Below are positions 9,212-18,049 of a DNA stretch of 64,000 nt, piece after piece. The notes under the pieces are model-generated. The model was not told where the DNA came from. It saw only the letters and a list, made by a program, of their open reading frames with translations, and ran no database searches. A program made the position numbers and the translations under genes. Source of the stretch: Nocardioides sp. CER19 (GTDB taxonomy: Bacteria; Actinomycetota; Actinomycetes; Propionibacteriales; Nocardioidaceae); assembly GCF_029846275.1 (NCBI RefSeq), contig NZ_JARVWS010000001.1, positions 1,302,001-1,366,000 on the forward strand, given 5' to 3'. The first letter of the stretch is position 1. Each line of letters begins with the position of its first letter.

Positions 9212-10399
9212 TTGGCGACTGGTGGCTTCTCGACGCCACGACTGGCTCGGGTGCGCGAGCTGCTCGAGCACCACGTCGACTCCGGCTTCGTCCCGGGCGC
9301 CCTGGCCGTGCTCGCCAGGCACGGTCACGTGCGCGTCGAGGCCGCCGGCACCCTCGCGTTCGAGGGTGCCGGGTCGGCGACGCCGATGGCGCTCGACACG
9401 ATCTGCCGCCTGGGCTCGATGTCGAAGCCCGTCGTCGCCGCGTGCGTCATGACGCTCGTCGAGGACCGCACGCTGCGCCTCGACGACCCGGTCGACGACC
9501 TGCTCCCGGAGCTGGCCGACATGAGCGTGCTCGTGGATCCGGACGGTCCGCTGGAGAGGACGGTCCCGGCGAGGCGCCCGATCCTCGTGCGCGACCTGCT
9601 GACCTACACGCTCGGCACCGGCATGGTCCCGGCCGAGCCCGGGACGGTTCCGATCGCCGACGCACTCGGCGCCGTCGGGGAGCAGCCCCCGGACGAGTGG
9701 ATCCGTCGGCTCGGCGCGTTGCCGCTGGTGCACCAGCCGGGGGAGCGCTGGATGTACGACACCGCTGGCGACGTGACCGGCGTACTCGTCGCTCGCGCGA
9801 CCGGCCGGTCGTTCGGGGAGGTGCTGCGCGAGCGGATCTGCGAGCCGCTCGGGATGCGCGACACCGGCTTCTGCGTGGACGACGACAGGCTAGGCCGGCT
9901 GGCGACGGCGTACGCGCACGACGACGCTGTCGACGGGCTGGTCGTGGAGGACGGACCGGACGGGCGGTGGAGCCGTTCGCCCGTCTTCGAGAGTGGTGGC
10001 GGCGGCCTCGTCTCGACCGCCGACGACTTCCTGGCCTTCGCCTCGGCGCTGCTCGCCGGCGGGTCGCACCGCGGCGAGCGGGTGCTCTCACGGCCGTCGG
10101 TGACCCTGATGACGACCGACCAGCTCACCCCGGCGCAGAAGGAGTTGTCCGGGTTCTGGCCGGGCTACTTCGACGAGATGGGCTGGGGCTTCGGCATGTC
10201 GGTCCGCACCCGTCGTACGCGTCTCGGTCCGTCCGTCGGGAGCTACGGGTGGCCCGGGTTCTACGGGACGGCCTGGTTCAACGACCCCGCGGAGGACCTG
10301 ACGACGATCCTCATGGTGCAACGCGCGCACGCGGGCGACCAGCGGCTGCCGAGCTCTCAGGACTTCTGGACGGCCGTCTACCAAGCGATCGACGACTGA
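9212..10399 (+). CDS. Serine hydrolase, class C beta-lactamase/esterase family
   Basis: 395 residues, most likely from a TTG at 9212 because GAGGAGGAAC ends two bases before it; no ATG or GTG nearby fits better. The Ser-x-x-Lys active-site motif is in CRLGSMSKPVVAA. The second motif is YDTAGDVTGVL (Tyr of the Tyr-x-Asn type with Asp instead of Asn), and FESGGGGLVSTADDF follows near the end. These belong to the beta-lactamase fold used by class C enzymes, D-aminopeptidases and EstB-like esterases. There is no clear signal peptide. An esterase role is more likely than beta-lactam resistance. Confidence 0.88.
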   Translation: MATGGFSTPRLARVRELLEHHVDSGFVPGALAVLARHGHVRVEAAGTLAFEGAGSATPMALDTICRLGSMSKPVVAACVMTLVEDRTLRLDDPVDDLLPELADMSVLVDPDGPLERTVPARRPILVRDLLTYTLGTGMVPAEPGTVPIADALGAVGEQPPDEWIRRLGALPLVHQPGERWMYDTAGDVTGVLVARATGRSFGEVLRERICEPLGMRDTGFCVDDDRLGRLATAYAHDDAVDGLVVEDGPDGRWSRSPVFESGGGGLVSTADDFLAFASALLAGGSHRGERVLSRPSVTLMTTDQLTPAQKELSGFWPGYFDEMGWGFGMSVRTRRTRLGPSVGSYGWPGFYGTAWFNDPAEDLTTILMVQRAHAGDQRLPSSQDFWTAVYQAIDD

Positions 10400-10431
10400 C
10401 CAGCGCCGCTGGTCGAGCTGAGGGAGGTGGG

Positions 10432-11787
<1,356 letters not shown>

Positions 11788-11873
11788 CTAATGACCTTTG
11801 CCCCGGTGCCCACATCGCGGGTACGCCGGGTCGAGGCGCTCAGTCGAGGGGCCCGACGGCCGATGGTCCCGAG

Positions 11874-12821
11874 GTGAAGACGCGTCCGACCGTCCCCCCT
11901 CGTGGGCTTCGACACGCCGCACCCGTGCTGGTCGTCCTGCTCCTCCTCGCGCTCGTGCCGGCGGGCGCGACGGTCGCGACGGCGAGCGGAACCGCCGCCG
12001 CGCGCGGTGCCGTCTCCGTTCGGCCGTCGACCTCGGGGGGCGACGCCGAGGCCGCCAGGCCCCGACGGTGCGCGAAGGGCAAGGTCCGCCGGCACGGCAG
12101 GTGCGTCTCGAGGAAGAAGGCCACGAGGTGCCCGCACGGCAAGGTGCGCAAGGCCGGTCGGTGCGTCAGGAAGAAGCGGGCCGCCGCGCCGGCGAAGCCC
12201 CGGCCGGCCCACTACGCGGTCAACACCGACGACGGCCGTACGCCGGTCCGCTGGGCCGCGTGCACCCCCATCCCCTACTACCTCAACATGGCCGGGGCGC
12301 CCGCCGGCTGGGCGGCGACCGTCGCGGCCGTGATGGGGAAGGTGTCGGCCTACACCGGCTACGCGTTCGCCTTCCGGGGCACGACCACCTACGGCGTGGA
12401 CGACGGGGAGAACTCCATCGTGATCCAGTGGCTCAGCGCCGCCCAGGACCCGAACCTCGCCGGCAGCACCGTCGGCATCGCCTACCGGAGCTGGGGCTCG
12501 GCGGGCACGGAGCCCTCCTACTACACCTCGGTCGGCATCGCGATGGACAAGTCGCTGCTCGGCTACGACCCGAAGCGGCGTGCCGGCATGATCCGGGAGG
12601 TCCTGCTCCACGAGATGGGCCACGCGATGGGGCTCGACCACGTCGACGACCGGACCCAGGTGATGAACCCCTCGTCGGCGGGTGACCTGCCGGACTACCA
12701 GAACGGCGACCGGCTCGGCCTGTCGAAGGTGGGCAGGTCGGCCGCGCCGTGCCGGCCGCTCGACCCGCCGACGTTCGGTCGGGTGAGTGCTCGCCGGCTG
12801 TCGTCAGCGGTCGTCGGCTGA
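11874..12821 (+). CDS. Secreted matrixin-like zinc metalloprotease
   Basis: 315 residues from a GTG. A signal peptide (basic start, then a VLVVLLLLALVPAGA core, Ala-rich cleavage area) is followed by a strongly basic segment at about 64-102. That segment holds two copies of a Cys-x-x-Gly-Lys-Val-Arg-x-x-Gly-Arg-Cys-Val unit. The protease domain carries the metzincin zinc site HEMGHAMGLDH at 246-256 and a Met-turn (VMNPS, Met264). It should be an exported M10-type peptidase. The basic Cys repeats could bind cell-wall polymers or DNA; that is a guess. No ribosome site clearly decides the start. Confidence 0.85.
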   Translation: MKTRPTVPPRGLRHAAPVLVVLLLLALVPAGATVATASGTAAARGAVSVRPSTSGGDAEAARPRRCAKGKVRRHGRCVSRKKATRCPHGKVRKAGRCVRKKRAAAPAKPRPAHYAVNTDDGRTPVRWAACTPIPYYLNMAGAPAGWAATVAAVMGKVSAYTGYAFAFRGTTTYGVDDGENSIVIQWLSAAQDPNLAGSTVGIAYRSWGSAGTEPSYYTSVGIAMDKSLLGYDPKRRAGMIREVLLHEMGHAMGLDHVDDRTQVMNPSSAGDLPDYQNGDRLGLSKVGRSAAPCRPLDPPTFGRVSARRLSSAVVG

Positions 12822-12836
12822 CGAGCGCCCGCCGGG

Positions 12837-13601
12837 CTACTGCCGCAGCTCGAGGCGCGCCGGAAGGGTCCGCGCGGAGGCGACGAGCTCGATGGTGACG
12901 GCCGCGGAGACCGCCTGCACGGCGAGCAGGCTGATCAGCACGAACGCCTGCGCGACGCCGGCCTGCAACGGGGACGCCCCCGTCAGCAGGACACCGACGA
13001 AGGCGCCGGGCAGGGTCACCAGCCCGACCGTCCGGGTCTGGTCGAGCCCCGGGACGAGCGCGAGTCCGGCGGCCGACCTGGCGACGATGCCCACGGCCTG
13101 GCGGCGCGTGAGGCCCAACGCCAGCGCGGCGTCGTACTGGCCGTGCTGCGAGGTGAGCTCGTCGGTGGCGCGGCGACCCGCGAGCGTCGCCGCCGACATC
13201 GCCCCGCCGACGAGGATGCCCGCGGTCGGGAGGACGGCGATCGGCTTCGCCGGCACCGCGGTGCTGGCCAGGGCCAGGCCGATCGCCGGGACGACGCCCG
13301 CGAGGATGGGCGTCGCCATCCACGGCGCGGCTCGTAGCGATCCCGTGACCCGGCGCGCGGACGTGGCCGCGGCGACGGCGATCATCCCGCCGACGAACAC
13401 GACCGTCCACGCCATCGACTCGATCGCGAACCTGATCACGAGACTGACCGCCGCGAGCTGGACGACGCAGCGGACCGCGGCGGTGAGCGGCGCTCGCCAG
13501 TCGCCGAGGGTCGCCAGCCGCGTCACGCTCGCCGCGGTCAGCGCGAAGAACACCAGCAGCGCGGTGAGCGGCCAGCCCAGAGAGACCGCGTTCCCGTGCA
13601 T
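12837..13601 (-). CDS. FetB-like (UPF0014) ABC transporter permease
   Basis: 254 residues with seven or so hydrophobic helices. The stretch LGLTRRQAVGIVARSAAGLA and the following LVPGLDQTRTVGLVTLPGAF are characteristic of FetB/YbbM, the membrane half of an iron-export ABC transporter. The cognate ATP-binding subunit (FetA) normally sits next to it but is not seen here. The partner must be elsewhere, or the gene has another role. It follows the glycosyltransferase gene at 13621 on the same strand, with only 19 bp between them, so the two may be cotranscribed. Confidence 0.85.
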   Translation of the reverse strand: MHGNAVSLGWPLTALLVFFALTAASVTRLATLGDWRAPLTAAVRCVVQLAAVSLVIRFAIESMAWTVVFVGGMIAVAAATSARRVTGSLRAAPWMATPILAGVVPAIGLALASTAVPAKPIAVLPTAGILVGGAMSAATLAGRRATDELTSQHGQYDAALALGLTRRQAVGIVARSAAGLALVPGLDQTRTVGLVTLPGAFVGVLLTGASPLQAGVAQAFVLISLLAVQAVSAAVTIELVASARTLPARLELRQ

Positions 13602-13620
13602 GCCGCGACTCTAGGCGCCG

Positions 13621-15129
13621 TCAGCAACGGCCGAGGGGCACCGCGGCCGCGCCCGCACCGAGCGATCGACGTACGCCGTCGCGCAGGAGGATGTCGTGGC
13701 CGCAGACGACGGCGGCCACGTGGTAGCGCCGCGCGATCAGGCGTGCCACGCGTGGGGTCTCGAGGTGCCAGGCGTTGGAGCGGCCGACGTCGAGCAGCCA
13801 GGTCGGCGCTCGCGGGCCCGCCAGCAGGTCGGCGAACAGCTGCAGGTGCGGGTCCTCGACGCGCACGGGCAGCGACCAGGAGTACGGGTAGGGCGTCCGC
13901 AGCCCGGTCTCCTCGAGCAGGTTCGGCTGGCCCCACAGCACCATCATGGTGTCGCGCGGCCGCGCGGCCGCGGCCACGAACCGGGCCATCGCCGGTGAGG
14001 CCAGGTTCACCGGCAGCTGCAGGGCGACGTTGGCGACGGAGGCGAGCACGGTCGCCGCGACGACGGCCCTCGGGATCATGCGTGCGCGCCAGGTGCGCTC
14101 GGCCGGGACGAAGGCGAGCGCGACACCGACGGCCGCGAGCGGGACGACGGCGAGCCAGTAGTGGACGTACCAGTTCAGGCTGGCGACGATGACGCTCGCG
14201 AGGCAGGCGGCCGCGACGGCGACCGTTCCGCGCAGCAGCCAGGACCTCCGCCGGGTCAGCATGTCGTAGGCGAGGTGTCCGAGCGAGAACCCGAGCCCGC
14301 TGACGACCAGGACGCGGACGTAGGTGCCGAACCGGCCCGAGGGAGCATGCGACGTCGAGCTCTCGACGACCCGGACGGAGGCCACCCGGAACGTGTAGAG
14401 GGCGTTCGCCAGCATGGCCACGCCTGGTCCCTCCGCCGCCCACGCGAGCGTCGCGGCGAGCGGTACCAGCGCGCCGACGGCGTAGCCGAGGAGGAGCGAC
14501 CAGTGCCGGCGTGATCTCGCTCCCAGCACGACGACAGCGACGACCATGGCCACGACGGCGCTCTGCTTGCTGAGGAACGCGAGCACGCCCGCGCACCCCG
14601 CGAGCCCGGCGAGGGCGACCGCCCGACGACCGGGGGAGTCGTCGTGGGCGCTGATGGCGGCGAGGAGGAGCGCGAACGAGAGCATGACGAACATCGCGCC
14701 GACGCCGTCGCTCATCAGCTCGCTGCCGCCGAGCGCGGGGTTCGACCCGAGCGCCGCCGCGCAGAGCGAGGCCGCGAGGGCACCGTCACCGCCGGCCAGC
14801 CGTCGGCCGGCGTACCAGGCGCTGGCGACGAGCACACACACCACAGCGATCGCGACCAGGCGCATCGCCACGGGCGAGCTCCCGAGCAGGACCACCGTCT
14901 TGAACAGCAGCAGGAGGGCCGGCGGGCGGTCCACCCACTGGTCTCCGTAGAGCCAGTGGCCGGGCCCCGGCCAGTGCTGGGCGATGTAGAGATAGCCGCC
15001 CTCGTCGACGCCGAACGGTGCCGCGACGAACGGCAGCCGCAGGCCGGCCGCCAGCAGCAGTCCCGCCGTGAGCGACGACCCGGGACGATCGGCGAGCCAC
15101 GCCCAGAGGCGCGCCGGCGCGGTCCTCAT
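13621..15129 (-). CDS. GT-C fold membrane glycosyltransferase (GT39/ArnT-like)
   Basis: 502 residues from the ATG at 15129; an ATG 12 codons upstream (15165) is possible, and neither has a clear ribosome site. About 11 hydrophobic helices follow a first extracytoplasmic loop with the acidic pair in FGVDEGGYLYIAQHW. That Asp-Glu pair is the catalytic signature of polyprenol-dependent GT-C mannosyl- or arabinosyltransferases. The C-terminal 130 residues form a soluble outer domain. It probably glycosylates an envelope polymer or protein using a lipid-linked sugar. It is divergent from the GT51 gene at 15221 across a repeat-rich operator region, so the two may be co-regulated. Confidence 0.8.
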   Translation of the reverse strand: MRTAPARLWAWLADRPGSSLTAGLLLAAGLRLPFVAAPFGVDEGGYLYIAQHWPGPGHWLYGDQWVDRPPALLLLFKTVVLLGSSPVAMRLVAIAVVCVLVASAWYAGRRLAGGDGALAASLCAAALGSNPALGGSELMSDGVGAMFVMLSFALLLAAISAHDDSPGRRAVALAGLAGCAGVLAFLSKQSAVVAMVVAVVVLGARSRRHWSLLLGYAVGALVPLAATLAWAAEGPGVAMLANALYTFRVASVRVVESSTSHAPSGRFGTYVRVLVVSGLGFSLGHLAYDMLTRRRSWLLRGTVAVAAACLASVIVASLNWYVHYWLAVVPLAAVGVALAFVPAERTWRARMIPRAVVAATVLASVANVALQLPVNLASPAMARFVAAAARPRDTMMVLWGQPNLLEETGLRTPYPYSWSLPVRVEDPHLQLFADLLAGPRAPTWLLDVGRSNAWHLETPRVARLIARRYHVAAVVCGHDILLRDGVRRSLGAGAAAVPLGRC

Positions 15130-15148
15130 GCGAGGAGCGTGCGCCAGG

Positions 15149-15202
15149 TCCCGTGAAGCCCGCATGAAGGCTGACCCGGGCCTTCATGCAGCCTTCACCT
15201 GG
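15149..15202. promoter_or_regulatory. Head-to-head pair of 11-bp direct repeats, PHO-box-like operator
   Basis: Reading right: CCTTCATGCAG (15181-15191) then CCTTCACCTGG (15192-15202). Reading left on the other strand: CCTTCATGCGG (15170-15160) then GCTTCACGGGA (15159-15149). Each arm is two 11-bp units with a TTCA core. The inner units form a perfect 10-bp inverted repeat (GCATGAAGGC at 15162-15171 with GCCTTCATGC at 15180-15189). The 11-bp TTCAC spacing is like actinobacterial PhoP boxes. It lies between the divergent glycosyltransferase and transglycosylase genes. Confidence 0.6.
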
Positions 15203-15220
15203 CGCGAGCATCCTCCCGGT

Positions 15221-16117
15221 ATGACGACCCAGGTGTCGTTGTCCCACGTCGACCGTTGGCGGACGCTCGCGGGCAGCCTCGCGGGCGGGGCCCTGGCGGC
15301 GGCGACGGGCAGCGCGGTGGCCTGCCTGGGCTGGGCGGTGTTCGGGCTGGCGTGGGTCGACTGGGTCCTGGTCGGCGTACTCGTCGCCGTCGGGACGCAG
15401 GCCGTGGTCGCGGGGGCCCGTCGACGTCGCTGGCTGCGGCGCGTGCTGCTCTGCTTCGTGACGGTGTCCCTGCTGGCGGGCTCCGCGGCAACCGTCCTCT
15501 ACGCGCTCACCCCAGGCGTGAGCGATGCCGCGCAGCGCGTCGAGCACCAGGCGGCGCTGCGCGGGACGAGCGACCCCGTCGTCCGGCCGCCGGCCAGGGT
15601 CGCCGATGCTCTGCTCGCGACCGAGGACAGCCGCTTCTACGTCAACGGCGGGATGGATCTCGTCGGCGCCGGCCATGCCGCCCTGGCGTCGGTGCGCGGC
15701 GGGGACTCGGGCGGGGCGACGCTGGAGCAGCAGCTCGCGAAGCTGCTCTACAGCGACGGGCGGGACGGCCTCCTCGACCGGTCCGAGGACGCGATGCTGG
15801 CCGTCAAGCTCGACCACCGGTGGTCCAAGGAGGCGATCCTGGAGATGTACCTGGCCGCCGCCTACTTCGGCCATGGCTACTACGGCCTCGACGCTGCCGC
15901 GTCCGGCTACTTCGGCACCTCGCCCGAACGCCTGGACTGGCCGCAGGCCGCCCTCCTGGCCGGCACCGTCCAGGCCCCGTCGGCCTACGACCCGATCCGG
16001 CACCCTGGCCTGGCCGCCCGTCGGCGCGCGCACGTGCTCGAGCGCCTGGCGGCCACCGGCGTCATCACGCCGGCCCAGGAACGCAGGTTCACGAGGGCGC
16101 CGCTCCAGCTCGGCTAG
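15221..16117 (+). CDS. Membrane-anchored monofunctional GT51 peptidoglycan transglycosylase
   Basis: 298 residues from the ATG at 15221. Two or three N-terminal membrane segments (about 15-95) precede a GT51 domain. Its catalytic glutamate is Glu135 in LLATEDSRFYVNGG, and the second motif is GGATLEQQLAKLL at 164-176. Further family motifs are KEAILEMYLAAAYFG and QAALLAGTVQAPSAYDP. There is no transpeptidase domain, so it resembles MtgA-type enzymes that polymerise lipid II outside the membrane. The extra N-terminal helices are more than the single helix usual for MtgA. It shares a repeat-rich divergent control region with the GT-C gene at 13621. Confidence 0.9.
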   Translation: MTTQVSLSHVDRWRTLAGSLAGGALAAATGSAVACLGWAVFGLAWVDWVLVGVLVAVGTQAVVAGARRRRWLRRVLLCFVTVSLLAGSAATVLYALTPGVSDAAQRVEHQAALRGTSDPVVRPPARVADALLATEDSRFYVNGGMDLVGAGHAALASVRGGDSGGATLEQQLAKLLYSDGRDGLLDRSEDAMLAVKLDHRWSKEAILEMYLAAAYFGHGYYGLDAAASGYFGTSPERLDWPQAALLAGTVQAPSAYDPIRHPGLAARRRAHVLERLAATGVITPAQERRFTRAPLQLG

Positions 16118-16173
16118 CTGGCCGGCGTACGGGCAGCCGTGCGTGGGCCGTGTTGAAGGGGGTACGGGTACCT

Positions 16174-16845
16174 GTGCTGCAAGGCGTGTTGGACGCCATC
16201 CGATCGGTACCGCCTGCCCTGGCCTACGCGATCATCGCCCTGCTCGTCTTCGGCGAGGCGGCGCTCTTCGTCGGCTTCGTCCTCCCCGGGGAGACGGCCG
16301 TCCTGCTCGGCGGCTTCCTGGCCAACCAGGGCCACCTCGACATCGTCACCCTCATCGTGCTCGTAGTGGTCAGCGCGATCGTCGGCGACACCGTCGGCTA
16401 CGAGGTCGGCAAGCATCTCGGGCCGCGCGTCCTGCAGATCGGCCCGTTGCGCAAGCACCAGTCGCGGATCCACGACGCGCAGGAGATGCTTCGTCGGCGC
16501 GGCGGACCGGCCGTCTTCGTCGCGCGTTGGACCGCCTTCTTCCGGGCCGTGATGCCGGGTATCGCCGGCCTCAGCCAGATGCGCTATCGGACGTTCCTCC
16601 TCTGGAACGCGGCCGGAGGGATCGCCTGGGGGGTCACCTTCAGCCTGGTCGGCTACTTCGCGGGCGCGTCCTACGAGAAGGTCGCCTCGACGATCGGCAA
16701 GGGCACGGCGGTCGTCGTCGCCCTGCTGGTGATCGCCGGGATCGTGGTCTGGCGCGTCCGCCGCAAGCGACGCGAGCGGACCGACGAGGACGGGTACGCG
16801 ACCGCCCGAGACACCCGAGGCGGCGGAGCTGGGCTGTCGGAGTGA
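16174..16845 (+). CDS. DedA-family membrane protein
   Basis: About 223 residues. The GTG at 16174 is chosen because GAAGGGGG lies 11 bp upstream; a GTG at 16150 is the alternative. The hydrophobic helices and the motifs FGEAALFVGFVLPGETAVLL, GDTVGYEVGKHLG and FVARWTAFFRAVMPGIAG are those of DedA/SNARE-associated proteins. These are thought to be undecaprenyl-phosphate or phospholipid flippases. The Glu in PGET and the Arg in the RWTAFFR segment are the functional residues of the family. The C-terminus is a basic, charged tail. It lies 57 bp after the transglycosylase on the same strand, consistent with a shared lipid-carrier role. Confidence 0.9.
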   Translation: MLQGVLDAIRSVPPALAYAIIALLVFGEAALFVGFVLPGETAVLLGGFLANQGHLDIVTLIVLVVVSAIVGDTVGYEVGKHLGPRVLQIGPLRKHQSRIHDAQEMLRRRGGPAVFVARWTAFFRAVMPGIAGLSQMRYRTFLLWNAAGGIAWGVTFSLVGYFAGASYEKVASTIGKGTAVVVALLVIAGIVVWRVRRKRRERTDEDGYATARDTRGGGAGLSE

Positions 16846-16874
16846 GGCTGTCGGGAGTGAGGCCGTCGGAGTGA
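16832..16874. repeat. 14/15-bp tandem triplication over the dedA stop codon
   Basis: GGCTGTCGGAGTGA at 16832-16845, then a 15-bp copy with one extra G at 16846-16860, then GGCCGTCGGAGTGA at 16861-16874. The first copy encodes the last codons and the TGA stop of the DedA gene. Confidence 0.85.
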
Positions 16875-16957
16875 GGGCTCGATGCTGCCCGGGTGTGACG
16901 ACTGCCCGGGAGGCTCGTTGAGAGTGGACGACCCACCTCCCCACCCAGGAGAACTCC

Positions 16958-17092
16958 GTGACCGACGCCAAGCACCGGGCCGGGCGCTTGCCGGCCTGGC
17001 TCCCGAAGACCCCCGTCGACCGGTTCGCCCTGGCCGCCCTGGGCGCCCTCGCCGGCCTCCTCGGCGGCATCGTCCTCGCCCGGGGGCTGTGA
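16958..17092 (+). CDS. Small single-helix membrane protein, 44 residues
   Basis: A GTG preceded by CCAGGAGAACTCC opens a 44-codon frame: VTDAKHRAGRLPAWLPKTPV, then an Ala/Leu/Gly-rich helix and the ending ILARGL-type tail (actual end VLARGL). A charged head with one C-terminal membrane span is a common pattern for actinobacterial mini-proteins. No family name is recognised. It is convergent with the 48-residue protein at 17166. Confidence 0.5.
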   Translation: MTDAKHRAGRLPAWLPKTPVDRFALAALGALAGLLGGIVLARGL

Positions 17093-17165
17093 GGACCCCC
17101 GCGCGGCTCGACGTACGCCGGCCTCGGACTGCTGATCGCGCGGACGGCCGTCATCGGGGCGCCGC

Positions 17166-17312
17166 TCAGTGGTAGTAGCCCCAGGTGTCGCCGATGTCGC
17201 GTTCGACGTCGCCGTTGGTCCGGCTGATCCTGACGTGCCGCTTCCGGTCGGCCCGCCAGGCGGCGACGAGCACCACGAGGACGACGAGGACGACGACTGA
17301 CCAGAACACCAT
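17166..17312 (-). CDS. Small membrane protein, 48 residues
   Basis: The ATG at 17312 follows GGAAGGAGAAGGCG, a near-perfect ribosome site. The protein starts MVFWSVVVLVVLVVLVAAW (one membrane span) and continues into a basic then mixed tail that ends WGYYH. The strong ribosome site and the membrane-plus-basic-tail layout support a real gene. No known family is recognised. Confidence 0.6.
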   Translation of the reverse strand: MVFWSVVVLVVLVVLVAAWRADRKRHVRISRTNGDVERDIGDTWGYYH

Positions 17313-17545
17313 CGCCTTCTCCTTCCAGGAGGCCTGCCGACCTGGACGGCCGGTGGTGCTCCCAAGACGCTTTGGCGGGAGGAAACGGTTGCCTGCCCTG
17401 GACGGGAGGCGTGCCGGTCGAGGCCCGGGTGGCGTGGGTCGCGGGGTGGGAGAATGCGGTCTGGCAGGGCAACCATCGCGCGCTCCCAGCGCGTCTTGGT
17501 AGCGATGTCGGCACCGGTCGGCGTCGACCCGAGGGTCGTGATCGC

Positions 17546-18049
17546 ATGGCAGACGAAGCGGAGTTCGACGACTTCGTCGTCGCGCGGTCCCAAGCGCTGA
17601 TCCGGTCGGCGTACCTGCTGGTGCAGGACGGCGGCCTGGCCGAGGACCTGGTGCAGACGGCGCTGACCAAGGCGTGGTTCGTGTGGAGCCGGATCGAGGA
17701 TCCGGAGGCCTACGTCCGCCGGATCATGACGACGACCGCGACGTCGTGGTGGCGGCGGCGCTGGGTCCGGGAGACGCCGGCCGAGCTGCCGCTCGCCAAC
17801 GCACCGGCGGCGGCCGAGATCGAGGATCTGGCCGAGGGGCAGGACGTGTGGAACGCGCTCGGGCGTCTGCCGCGTCGACAGCGCGCCGTCGTCGTCCTCC
17901 GCTATGTCGAGGACCGCACGGAGGCGGACACCGCCCACCTGCTCGGATGCTCGATCGGGACGGTCAAGAGCCAGTGCTCCAAGGCGTTGGCCAAGCTCAG
18001 GCTGGACTCCTCACTCGGGCCGGTCGTGGACGAGAGGAACCTGCCATGA
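17546..18049 (+). CDS. SigE-family ECF RNA polymerase sigma factor
   Basis: 167 residues from the ATG at 17546. Region 2 is seen as FDDFVVARSQALIRSAYLLV followed by GLAEDLVQTALTKAW. Region 4 is LGRLPRRQRAVVVLRYVED, then the helix-turn-helix ADTAHLLGCSIGTVKSQCSK. The length and sequence match the SigE70-type ECF group of actinobacteria. Its stop overlaps the start of the next gene by 4 bp (ATGA). That gene encodes a single-span membrane protein, as in sigma/anti-sigma pairs, and it probably controls this factor. Confidence 0.93.
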   Translation: MADEAEFDDFVVARSQALIRSAYLLVQDGGLAEDLVQTALTKAWFVWSRIEDPEAYVRRIMTTTATSWWRRRWVRETPAELPLANAPAAAEIEDLAEGQDVWNALGRLPRRQRAVVVLRYVEDRTEADTAHLLGCSIGTVKSQCSKALAKLRLDSSLGPVVDERNLP

